Assembly (NCBI RefSeq): GCF_008728515.1
Contig: NC_044981.1
Span: 112,211,702 to 112,275,701, forward strand
Direction of reading: 5' to 3'
DNA from: Papio anubis
Taxonomy: Eukaryota; Chordata; Mammalia; Primates; Cercopithecidae
Length of the DNA: 64,000 nt
Part shown: positions 24,321 through 34,312 of the stretch, one piece after another
Numbering within the stretch: position 1 is the first letter of the stretch
How the letters are laid out: each line of letters starts with the position of its first letter
Notes under the pieces: generated by a model
Databases searched by the model: none
Seen by the model: the letters and a program-made list of their open reading frames with translations, nothing else
What the model was told of the DNA's origin: nothing
Made by a program: the position numbers and the translations under genes

Positions 24321-24869
24321 AAGCCAGTTTGAAAAGGCTACAAATTTTCATGCTATGGCTATTCTGAAAATAGAAGGGCTAAATACTGTATAATTCCAAC
24401 TATATGACATTCTGAGAAAGGTAAAACTATGGAGACAATAAAGAGATCAGTGGTTGCCAGGGGTTGGGGGGAAGGAGAGATGACTAGGCAGAGCACAGAA
24501 GATTATTAGGGCACTGACACTACTCTGTATGATGCTGTAGTGGTGGATACATGTCATTATGAATTCAGTCAAATCCATAATGTACAGTACCAAGAGTGAA
24601 TCCTAATGTTAACTGTGGACTTCGGGCGATAATGATGTGTTAATGTAGGTTCAACAGTTCTAACAAATGTACCTCTCTGTGGGGAGATGGTGACAACTGG
24701 GGAGGCTGTGTACATGTGTGAGGTGGACGAGAGTGAGCATATTGGAAATTGGTACCTTCTAGTCAATTTCACTGTGAACCTAAAACTGCTCTAAATAATA
24801 AAGTCTACTTAAAATTTTCTTTTAAAAGCTATGAAGAATTTAACAAATGTTAACATTTTTCTGGAAAAA

Positions 24870-24985
24870 AAGATTAAATCTCTTAATACATGAGATGTGA
24901 TTAGACCAGTGCCTGGCATCTACTAAGTGCCTAGTGATTTTTTAGCCATTATCATTGCTGTTGTTACTATCACTAAAATTATCAC
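24870..24985 (+). mobile_element. MIR 3' fragment
   Basis: 'ccagtgcctggcatctactaagtgcc' and the following 'attatcattgctgttgttac' match the MIR 3' end. Confidence 0.6.
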
Positions 24986-24988
24986 TGT

Positions 24989-25296
24989 GGGCCAGGCTTG
25001 GTGGCTCATACCTGTAATCCCAGCACTTTGTGAGGCCCAGGAGGGTAGATTGCTTGAGCTCAGGAATTCGAGACTAGCCTGGGCAACATGGAGAAACTTT
25101 GTCTCTACAAAAATAACAAAAATTAGCCGAGTGTGGTGGTGTGCACCTGTTGTCTCAGCTACCTGGGGGGGCTGAGGCAGGAGGATCGCTTGAGCCCAGG
25201 AGATTGAGGCTGCAGTGAGCTGTGATTGTGCCACCACACTCCAGCCTAGGCAACACAGTGAGACTCTTTCTCAAAAAATAAAATAATTTTAAAAAG
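24989..25296 (+). mobile_element. AluJ
   Basis: J-type diagnostic text 'agattgcttgagctcaggaat' and 'gattgaggctgcagtgagctg'. Degenerate A-tail. Confidence 0.93.
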
Positions 25297-25304
25297 TTAT
25301 CATA

Positions 25305-25495
25305 GCAAATAATCCTTACAAACATGAGGAGAGCTGGTTAGTATTACCCCATTTTATAGAGGAGGAAAGGGAGACTCAGAGAGGTTGAGAACATTGCTTA
25401 AAGTCATACAGTTGGTGCTAGCATTGGCACAAGACTTTGACTCAAATTCCAGTATTCTTTCCACCACTCACCCTACCTCTGCAATGAGGGGTTAT
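25305..25495 (-). mobile_element. MIR
   Basis: 'attaccccattttatagagg', 'gactcagagaggttgag' and 'aaagtcatacagttgg' are reverse MIR core. Confidence 0.8.
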
Positions 25496-25719
25496 AAAAT
25501 AAAAGTACCTAAATCAGCAAAGACATCTTCCTTACATTTCTAACTTCCAAGTGGCATAACAGTTGTAAGTAAAATAATTTTGATCAAAAACAGCACCTTT
25601 AGAGATCCCTACTTAGAAAAGAACACCTTAATTGATAGGCATTTAGTTCAGATAAGACAAAGTCCTATAAAGTTCTAAGCCTCTTGCTGAGTCAAGTAGC
25701 TTAGGAAGACTAGCAGATT

Positions 25720-25920
25720 GGAAAGAAAGAGTACAAAATTAGGCGTCAAAACTTGGGTTGAGTCTTGACTCTCTTGCTCACGACTCTGACATTATGGGCA
25801 AGCTACCCAAACCCTCTCTACTTGAAATGACGATTGTGAGGATTAAATAAAGCAATGTATGTTAGTGCAAATGTGAACTACAGAGCTCTGGAAAAAATAA
25901 GCTATTGATTGTCATTATCA
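25720..25920 (+). mobile_element. MIR
   Basis: 'aacttgggttgagtcttgac', 'gacattatgggcaagctac' and 'gattgtgaggattaaataaa' follow the MIR order. Confidence 0.75.
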
Positions 25921-25924
25921 CAAT

Positions 25925-26870
25925 CCAGGTGCCAGTAAAATCTGTTTCCTAGGAGCATATGCTCAAAGGCAAAAGTGTCCAGCCTTTTTGAAATGATCCA
26001 TTAACAGATAAGGGAACTTGAATGAAATTCCTCAGCATTTTACATCATTTCCATTCCTAGAAACATGAGCTAAAAAAAGAACATAGAGATGTTCACTTAG
26101 AGACTCCAGCTCCTTTTTCTGCTTTCAGAACCTGAAGAGTGTTCAAATATTATATTCTTCATCTCCTGACCCTCTGTATAGAAACCAGATGAGAAATATT
26201 TTTGCTCTGGGGACAAGACCCACCATTTTCATTGAATGGCATGGCTCTCAACTAATGTAAATATTGGTTCCCCAAACATTACAAAAACTAGGGAGAGAAC
26301 GGGCTCATTTCCATGAGAAAATGCAATGCGTTTCACTGTTGGCTGCGAAGCTGGGCAAAAGAGAAATCTGCAAGTCCAAACTTTCTCACCCGAATAACCA
26401 AAGCATGAATTTCTTCACTTAGGTGGAGAACTGAAGAAAAAGGGCTTGATGAAATGAGTGAATGCATGTCTGCAGTGGCCAATGGGGCTTCCTCTCTGCA
26501 GCAACCCCTTCCACCCCCATATTACATGTTCATTCATCTGCATCATTCATCATTTTTCTTGACTGCAATTCTATTATTCTTGTCTAACCCATCACACAAC
26601 TTAAAATCGCTTTCCTATATTAATTCCCCAACTACCTATAAATAAAGAAGGTTTAGTCCCCAAAGAGCTAAATGGTAAAGTCTCCTGCCTTCTCCTCTCT
26701 GGGAGGAAATTTGAGGGTCAAACTCTAAAAATCCTGACTCTCTCCAGAGAAAAAGAACCAAACATCGACATTTTTGAGGACCCATCCCCTTCCACACATA
26801 ACAGACTAAGAAAATAAATCTGGCTTGCAACGTGGTCACTCCATAGTGAGATCCAGCAATAACCAAGCAG
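25925..26870. other. Unique intronic sequence
   Basis: No gene or repeat recognised. Confidence 0.5.
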
Positions 26871-26874
26871 CCCT

Positions 26875-27176
26875 GGCTGGGTGCAGTGCCTCTTCCTTGT
26901 AATCCCAAAACTTTGTAAGGCCGAGGCAGGTGGATCATTTGAGACGAGAAGTTTCAGACCAGCCTGGCCAACATGGCAAAACTCCGCCCCTACTAAAACT
27001 ACAAAAATTAGCCGGGCATGGTGGCCCACACCTATAATCCCAACTACTCAGGAGGCTGAGGCATGAGAATCGCTTGAACCCGGAAGGCAGGGTTTGCAGT
27101 GAGCCTACATGGCGCCACTGCATCCCAGCCTGGAGGGACAGAGCAAGACTCTGTTCAAAAACAACAACAAAAAAAC
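26875..27176 (+). mobile_element. AluS
   Basis: Full-length, diverged in the left arm, tail 'aaaacaacaacaaaaaaac'. Confidence 0.94.
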
Positions 27177-27515
27177 AAGCTGTTCTTATACACACAAATG
27201 CAAATCAGCTTACTGTCTCCCCATATTCAAATGTGACTATGCCACCAAAAATCAGCAAAGACATGAAAATAGGCAGAAAAAGGTAAGATTCAGAGAAAAC
27301 AGAGACAATGCAGAGAGCAGAATAATTTTAAACATAAACACAAAGAAAAATTTCTCCAGATTGTTGTATAGGGGCTCCAGGAGAAAAGTCTGGGGGCAGG
27401 GGGATGGTAGTGATGTGTTTGAGCAGTCAGGAAATATATTGCATGTTTGACAAACACACTAGAGGGTTCAACAAAAAATAGCAATTGGTATTAGACAAAA
27501 CTAAAGACAAGGGTT
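27177..27515. other. Unique intronic sequence
   Basis: A 113-codon open frame at 27109-27450 runs out of the Alu tail into this stretch. It has no recognised domain. Confidence 0.45.
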
Positions 27516-27517
27516 AT

Positions 27518-27822
27518 GGCCGGGCACAGGGACTCACGCCTGTAATCCCAGCACTTTGGGAGGCTGAGGTGGGTGGATCAGTTGAGGCCAGGAGTCTGAG
27601 ACCAGCCTGGCCAACATGGCAAAACCCTGTCTCTACTGAAAATACAAAAATTAGCCGGGCTTAGTAATCCCAGCTACTCAGGAGGCTGAGGCACAAGAAC
27701 CACTTGAACCTGGGAGGCAGAGGTTGCGGTGAGCCAAGATTGTACCACTGCACTCCAGCCTGGGTGATAGAGCGAGACCCTGTCTCAAAATACTACTACT
27801 ACTAATAATAATAATAACAATG
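27518..27822 (+). mobile_element. AluS with a (TAC/TAA)n tail
   Basis: Nearly full-length, with a short deletion after 'ttagccgggct' at 27660. The tail became a TAC/TAA microsatellite at 27790-27818. Target duplication 'gacaagggtt' versus 'gacaaggatt'. Confidence 0.94.
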
Positions 27823-28093
27823 ACAAGGATTGTCAACTCCAAGAGAAACAAAAGGCTATACAAAAAGGAACCATGATCATATTTTACTGTTGGCTTAACA
27901 GTGAAAAACATCTGTTTAAATCATAGTATTATAAACCTTGACTACTAATTTAACAAAATACTGTTAAATAACTTTGATGAGGGTATAGATGAAAAGGAAT
28001 TGTGTGGAGAGTGAGAAAGTGATCATCTTTCTCCTAAAGTCAATAAATGAAAAAAAAATAGTAAATGCATATTTAAGAACAAAAGAATAAGTA

Positions 28094-28405
28094 GGCCAGG
28101 CACAGTTTGGCTCATGCCTGTAATTCCAGCACTTTGAGAGGCTGAAGCAGGAGGATAGCCTGAGGCCAGGAGTTCAAGATGAGTGTGTGCAACATAGTGA
28201 GATGCAGTCTCTATAAAATAAAAATAAAAATAATTTAGCTGGGTGTGGTAATGCATGGCTGCAGTCCTAGCTACTCAGGAGGCTGAGGAGGGAGAGTTGC
28301 TTGAACACAGGAGTTCAAGGTTGCAGGGAATTATGACTGCACCACTGCACTCCAGCCTGGGTGACAGAATGAGCCCCTGCCTCTAAAAGAAAAAACAGAA
28401 AGAAA
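28094..28405 (+). mobile_element. AluJ
   Basis: Diverged dimer with a duplicated A-rich linker ('aaaataaaaataaaaata'). Opposite in orientation to the gene. Confidence 0.92.
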
Positions 28406-28628
28406 AGAGCAAATAGCAGGGAAGGGAAGCAGCCAAAAAGTGCAAAAGTGTTGCTTATTAAAATATAGAAATATAATACATAAATACAATATAAAATAGG
28501 GAAGGGGTCTGAAAGGTGGAGAAAGTCACTGTTACCTTTTTAAAATAAGCTTCAGAATTTTTTTGGGGGGGAGGGTTCAGATGTATTAGTATGTATTTGT
28601 ATTACATTAACTTAAATATACATATGTA

Positions 28629-28751
28629 TAATTTTTTTTTTCTTAAGAGATGAGATCTCGCTTTGTTGACCAGGCTGGTCTTGAACTGCTGGGCTCAAGT
28701 GATCCTCCCACTTTGGCCTGGGATTACAGGTGTGGGCCAGCAAGCCTGGTC
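28629..28751 (-). mobile_element. FLAM/Alu monomer, reverse orientation
   Basis: One left-arm-like monomer only: 'gagatctcgctttgttgacc', 'caggctggtcttgaactgct', 'gggattacaggtgtgggcc'. Confidence 0.8.
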
Positions 28752-28754
28752 TAA

Positions 28755-29588
28755 AAGTATATATTTTGATGGCTAAAATTAAAATTAAAAATCTCTATGA
28801 CTGCAAGATGTAATCAAAGCTGGAGGTTGGAAGAATAAAGCTCAAATAGGTAACTAGTCCCAAACCAAGTCACTGAAATCAGATACTTGTCAAAGCATGC
28901 TTTCCTCCCCCCTTTTAATTAGATCTCTTCAAAAATCAGAAGTCTTATTACCACTATGGCTTTGATGTTACAAATGGACTTCAAAACATCTGGCAGATCT
29001 TATAATTTCTCCAGTTTATCACAGGAACAAAGTACTTCTCTTGCTAATATTTTCATAACTGATTAAACCTTACTTTCTACTCTGTGCTGTCAGTCATGAG
29101 AGTCTACATTAAATGCTTTAGTCTAATCACATTAATACCCATTTTTCTGCTAATGTTTATACATCATACTTCATAAATATCTAAAGAAAGCACAACATTT
29201 TTTCCCAGTAAAGGTAACTCTTTGGAAAGACAGAGCTGACTGTAAGCTTTTTAAAAATACATACCAATAAACTAATAGGATGTATAAACCAGTTACAAAC
29301 CTAAAACTTTTACTAAAATGATTCCAAACCCTTTCACAATTTCCTCTGAAGTCTGGCTTTTATCTAACACAAGCAACACACTCTGCTCCATTAATTTTAA
29401 GTGTCTCTGAACTAGACATGTTTAGGCTTAGAAATAATAGCTATTCAAACATATGCACTCATGGATAATAATTGCTAATTGGTATACACACACTCAAATC
29501 CACTTATTGTGGTTTGCTTTAAAAATAGACAAATTGATTTAATAAAAACCAGTTCAAACATGGCATTTAGGAAGAGTGATTTGTTTAC
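28755..29588. other. Intron 3 sequence next to exon 3
   Basis: AT-rich unique sequence. In transcript order it begins with the exon 3 donor 'gtaaac' (29583-29588). No repeat or second exon recognised. Confidence 0.6.
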
Positions 29589-29621
29589 CTCTGTTGGTTT
29601 GTAGCAGTCTACAAGAGCTTC
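29589..29621 (-). CDS. PPP1R14C: PPP1R14C exon 3 (33-bp coding exon)
   Basis: On the minus strand 'ttaattctag' (29622-29631) precedes a 33-base open exon encoding EALVDCYKPTE, followed by the donor 'gtaaac' (29583-29588). Eleven codons between phase-0 boundaries match the size of the equivalent exon of the related gene PPP1R14A. The residues match the carboxy-terminal half of the PP1 inhibitor (PHIN) domain of PPP1R14B/C, where they help form the helical bundle that holds the inhibitory loop. A branch-point-like 'ctgat' lies about 25 nt before the acceptor. It joins in frame after exon 2, which ends KLQ. Skipping it would delete 11 residues without shifting the frame. The following exon was not found in the window. 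Confidence 0.9.
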
Positions 29622-29870
29622 CTAGAATTAAACACACAGAAGATCAGTTTTATTATCTTAAAATTCAGTATTATTTTTAAGGCAAAATTAAACATCATTT
29701 TATATTAATAGTATTATTTTATAATGGTAAAGCAAGATTTCATACTGTCTAGAAACACACTTCATTTCAGCACCAGTTGGTTGTCTGAAGATATAAAACG
29801 TTTAACCTTCATAAATTCTTCAGCCTGCACACACATGCGCTACATGAAAAAATTTTTTGAACAGGAAAAG

Positions 29871-29901
29871 ATTTATTTATTTATTTATTTATTTATTTAT
29901 T
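29871..29901. repeat. (ATTT)n microsatellite
   Basis: About 7.5 ATTT units, 250 bp upstream of exon 3 in transcript order. Confidence 0.95.
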
Positions 29902-29941
29902 GCTCCCATAGCATTGAAAACAAAACATAACCCTTGACCAG

Positions 29942-30280
29942 TTTTTTTGTTCATTTTTTGTTTGTTTTTGTTTTTTTGTGTTTGTTTGTTTGTTTGTTTT
30001 GAGACACAGTCTTGCTCTGTCTCCCAGACTAGAGTGCAGTGGTGCGATCTCAGCTCATTGCAACCTCCGCCTCCCGGTTCAAGCAATTCTCCTGCCTCAG
30101 CCTTCCAAATAGCTGGGACTACAGGTGCACACCACCACGCCCAGCTAATTTTTGTATTTTTAGTAGAGACGGGTTTTTGCCATGTTAGCCAGGCTGGTCT
30201 CGAACTCCTGACCTTGGGTGATCCACTCGCCTTGGCCTCCCAAAGCACTGGGATTACAGGCATGAGCTACCACGCCGGGC
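29942..30280 (-). mobile_element. AluS in reverse orientation (sense to the gene), long T/G-rich tail
   Basis: Tail 29942-30000 is T-rich with GTTT units. Target duplication 'cccttgaccag' occurs at 29930-29940 and again from about 30281. About 320 bp upstream of exon 3 in transcript order. Confidence 0.95.
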
Positions 30281-31663
30281 CCCTTGACCAGGTTTTGAAT
30301 GCCTTGCTGAGGAACAGTTTCTTTTAAAGAAGGACAGGGACGCTCAAGCATCCATTAGGTTATAGACTTCAGAGAGATCTGGACTAACTCAGTAGCTCAA
30401 ATCCAGGATGGCCCTCCACAGGAACCAAATCCCCCTCTCCAGTTTTCCTTTAATTAACTGGATATAACCCGGCAAGATTCAAATGGTTTCAAACCCACTC
30501 CTCCGGTCAATGACTTTTTGCCTCCTCTGTGTGCACACACGCATGCACACACCTTTCCTTTGGCTGCCAACTTGGTGGATATTCAAGTTGAGCCAGCCTG
30601 TGCAAGACGGTGGCACCCACACTGCACTCAGAAAGCAAAGGGTTTAAGTGCAATGTAGCCATAAACTAGCTTGGGTCCTCACCTGGGAACTGGGAGTTGG
30701 GGGGTGATGATAGCTTAAAAACTCCTTTCAAGTTCTCAATGTTAAGAAAACTTTGTTATGTCATTACATTTTCTATAGAACTGATACCTGCATTATCTTT
30801 TTAAAATTTTGTAAGTAGGATGCTATTTTCTCCCAGCTAAATCTACCAAGAAGAACTAATTTTCATAACTCAGACTGTTCACCACTCAAGGGACACGTAA
30901 TGACTAATGCATTAAACACATTAATACATTAAAATGTGCCCTTTGATTGCCGTAGTGGCCATTTGCCATTTGTGGTCACCAACAGCCATTAACAGTAATT
31001 ATCAGTGGACATTCAGAACAACGGCAAGTCAAAAGTCAACTGGTTTTAGAAACTCCCAAATGTAGATTTTAAAATGATAGATTTGACCTACTGTGGGAAG
31101 GGAAATAAGTACTGTACTTTATTGCTGTCCACTAAAGAAATACTAGACATCTCAATATCCATCGTTGTACTGCAATGCTATGAGGTGAACACTGTCTATG
31201 AAGAGATCGTCTACTAAATAGAATTATGTCATAAGCAATCATATTTAGAAATTAATTTCATGAATGATACAGTCCACAACTGTGATACCGGAGCCCTGGG
31301 CTTGGATATTCCAGTGCTAGCTCAGTCCTTCTCTTTCTCATGCAACTGTGGGGTATCAATTCCCTTCCCTGGCAAGTGGATCTTTGGAAGCAGAATCAGC
31401 TGTTTGTCCTAAGAAAATGGGGCTGGAGAAAGTTACACCCATAAGGTACTCTGAGAACAGACTACAGTCAAGAGCTGCTTTATCCTCAGAGAGGCAGTTT
31501 AAGAGGGCGAACACTTAGCAGCCCATTGCTTTCCTCTCTGCAAACAGCCATGGCCCAGGTCCTGGTGCCAACTCCACCACAGGGCGGAATCAGTTCATGC
31601 CAAGCTCTGGAGACCCAAGTAGACTCCCTAGTATCCATGATTAGAATTTTGAAAACTGCTTAC

Positions 31664-31747
31664 CTGTAATTTTGAAGCTCTCTCTTCATCACTGTCTGCA
31701 TCAAGAAGATCATCAATGTCAATTTCTACCTCTGGCATTTCTTCTTC
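31664..31747 (-). CDS. PPP1R14C: PPP1R14C exon 2 (84-bp coding exon, PP1 inhibitor domain)
   Basis: The minus strand reads acceptor 'cccactgtcccccag' then 84 open bases, then donor 'gtaagc'. The 28 codons begin EEEMPEVEIDIDDLL, continue DADSDEERAS and end KLQ. This acidic helix-forming stretch is typical of the PPP1R14 (CPI-17-like) family. The exact residues agree with PPP1R14C (KEPI) better than with PPP1R14A or PPP1R14B as I remember them. KEPI is a PKC-activated inhibitor of protein phosphatase 1, known from brain and muscle. The exon is phase 0 at both ends and splices in frame to exon 3. The phosphorylated threonine and preceding loop belong to exon 1, which is outside the window. Intact, with no stop or frameshift. 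Confidence 0.93.
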
Positions 31748-31849
31748 CTGGGGGACAGTGGGAGGATATGAAGGCGTTTAATTTAGTAAGAAACCTAACT
31801 GTACCCCACCAGTTAGATTAAGTTGAACAAACAACTAGATCATCAATTG

Positions 31850-32065
31850 AGAAGGGCTGACGGATAAGAGGGTAAGGAGAGGCTAGGAGGAGAGGAGGGA
31901 AGGAAAGAGAAGAAAGGGGAAACAGGATGAAGGGGTAAAGAGGAGAACAGGGGAGAAGAAAGGAAAAAGGAAGGAGGGATGGGGACAGAGGAAGAAGGGA
32001 AATGAAGGAAGGAAGGAAAAGAAGAGTGGGGGAAAAGAAGGGGGGGGAGCAAAGGAGAATTAATA
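31850..32065. repeat. Polypurine tract (GA/GGA-rich), polypyrimidine in the gene transcript
   Basis: About 215 bases with very few pyrimidines on the plus strand, built from GGAAG, GGAGA and GAAGG units. It lies 103-318 bp upstream of the exon 2 acceptor in transcript order, so the pre-mRNA is CU-rich there. Confidence 0.9.
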
Positions 32066-33510
32066 GTCACAAAGCCATAAAAGTAATCTTTCAAAAAAGT
32101 GAGAATTTTCTACTTTCTAGCAGAAAGCTGCATCTGTAAGTATATAAGGGGAGACTGGCAGATGATAGAGCTGGGAGATGGTAGTTTCCTATCTAAGAGC
32201 TACTCTTTGCTGGGCGATTACCCCAATCTTTATTTGGGGGTCCACATCTTCCTTCACAGCTCTGGGTCTATGGAAAACCTGATTCCACCATGGGATTTAG
32301 AGCATCAGCATTGCTTTAGCCCCAGTTACTGACGTAAGAGAAGACACATGGTCCAACTAAGAACTAAGGGTGCTCTGGGAAAAGGTGCTCTTTTAACAAG
32401 AACATCCCCTTCACTCCCTCTGAACCAAGGAAGTGTGGCACCGGAAATTACCGGTGGCCACCATACAACCCTGAAGAAAGGCTGAGTTTAGGATGAGGCG
32501 CTGACTCCACAGTGGGCGGAGCTGAAGAGAATAAGAAAACAGGGCTCTAGGTAAAATCACCACATCCCTGCATCAAACCACCTCTGAAGCCTGCCTATCG
32601 GTGAGTGAGTCAACCCCTTTCACTGTTGCAGTCAGCGTGGGTCTAGTTTAATATTCCTGCCACCAAAGGCATCTAGTCCCGAAAAGAGGGAAGAAGGGCC
32701 AGCTGGATTTGGTGCAAGACCTCACTAACTTGGAATCTGAACTTCAAAGGAGATCTTGGCTATTTCTCATCTCTTCTGTTACCTAAGTCTTCTCTATACC
32801 TCTCAGAATAGCATTTTAAAATGTCAAAATAAAAGAGCATTTAAGAGAGTCCTGCAATTTTGCATTTCATCAGGAGTCACCGCAATCCAACTCCTTCCAG
32901 CCACAGGGATGGCTGAGAAGCACCTGCAGGAGCTAGAGAGAAAAGTGTGCATGGGGACACTGGGGACACCTGGGCATTCCCTGGGTGTGGCCTCTCTGTG
33001 TCTTGGCTCCAAGAGCTGTTTGTCTTGGCTTCCCAGGAGAGGCTGACTTTCTGAAAGTTTCCTTCCTACTAAAGTGCATTTATTCAGTAATAGTACTCAA
33101 CCTCTTGCGTGTGTATTACAACACAAAAGTGAGGACCCTAGTATACTGAGGAAGTCAAGGAATATGATATACTATCCTTGCTGACATTAGCTCCATGGGC
33201 AGGCGCTCAATGGACAGGAAAATTCCAGAAACAACCTCTCTAGTGATTTATTCCTGTTTCTGTGGAGAATTTCTGTTTTGATCCTTTGCTTAGCTCTTAT
33301 GGGGAAAAATCCACTTCAAAAGCAGTATTTATCAATGTGAATGTTTTAGATCTCATCTGTGCGGTTCTGCCTAATGGAAGAAAGATCTTGTACTCCTCAA
33401 CATAATTTTCATATTTATACTTAACAATCCTGTAGCTATTAATAGAAGCTGATGATGTAGAAACAGGAAGTTGAAATGCTTTGATGATAATAAAGCTGAA
33501 GGATGACCTT
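32066..33510. other. Unique sequence of intron 1
   Basis: No repeat or gene recognised. Frames at 32756-33046 overlap on both strands and show no domain. Confidence 0.5.
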
Positions 33511-33514
33511 TCGA

Positions 33515-33806
33515 TGGCTAGGAGCATTGTTGTGCAAGCATCACAGAGTGAATTTACACAAATCTAGATGACCTAGCTTACCACACACCCAGGCTGTATG
33601 GCACAGCCTATTGCTCCTAGGTTATAAACCTGGACAGTATATTACCATATGGAATAATGTAGGCAACAGTAACACAGTGGGAAGTATTTGTGCATCTAAA
33701 CATAGAAATGGTACAGTAAAAATAGGGTCTTATAATCTTATGGGACCACTGTCATATATGCAGTCCACTGTTGACTGAAATGCTGTTATGCGGTAGGTGA
33801 CTGCAC
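33515..33806 (+). mobile_element. MER2-like (Tigger-group) DNA transposon
   Basis: 'cacagagtgaatttacacaa', 'ggcacagcctattgctccta', 'aacatagaaatggtacag' and the terminal 'tgcggtaggtgactg' follow the MER2 order. Two more copies are at 62382-62560 and from 63830. Confidence 0.75.
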
Positions 33807-34111
33807 TCACAAGCTATACCACTGTGGGTCCTTAAATCACAACTAACAGAGCTTGGTGTCTGCTATTTTTAAAGGAAATGAAAGAACGATTAGTAACTAA
33901 TGCCCTCCTCAGAACAGCACAGCAATGGGTTTTTCTGCAAATATTATTCAAAACGTTTTGATGCCAGCCAAGTTTGGCCAAACAGGCTTTGACTTGCATA
34001 GCAGTGTAGAGCCTCGCCCTACGCAGTAGGCGTCTTCAATTAGGCATCTTCCCATTAGGACTGCGCACGGCTCTCTGTTAGGTATTGCACTGACCCATTT
34101 TCCCCAGCCCC

Positions 34112-34312
34112 TGAGATCTGGGCTGTCCCATATGGTAAGCACATGTGGTAAGCACATTTGAATACACTAAAATGAAATACAATTCAGTTCCTCAGTCGCA
34201 ATGGCCACATCTCAAGTGCTCAATAGCTACACAAGGCCAGTGGCTACTGCACCGGAGAGCACAGATGGAGAACGCTTGCATTGTGGCACAAAGCGCTATT
34301 AGACAGTGCTGC
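34112..34312. mobile_element. hAT-Charlie-type short DNA transposon (second copy)
   Basis: 'aattcagttcctcagtcgca', 'caagtgctcaatagctacac', 'cagtggctactg' and a terminal 'agacagtgctg' match the element at 1500-1705 in family and order. Confidence 0.6.

Larger units (their letters stand above)
21403..24830 (+). mobile_element. Long L1M element with a large internal deletion
   Basis: 21403 to about 22620 looks like L1 5'UTR/ORF1-side sequence, for example 'gctgaggaaagaatcttt...ttgaggatat' at 22560. At about 22620 it jumps to ORF2 3' sequence ('gatgcaatgaaatcccaat' at 22683). It then runs through ORF2 and the 3'UTR to 24830, interrupted by an Alu at 24021-24320. Most of ORF2, including its endonuclease and reverse-transcriptase core, is missing. 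The residual frames at 22645-22884 and 23270-23651 are L1 debris. Confidence 0.8.
29622..31663 (-). other. PPP1R14C: PPP1R14C intron 2 (2,042 bp)
   Basis: In transcript direction it begins with the donor 'gtaagc' at 31658-31663 and ends with the acceptor 'ttaattctag' at 29622-29631. It contains one Alu and a TTTA microsatellite. The rest (30285-31657) is unique and Alu-free. Confidence 0.85.
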
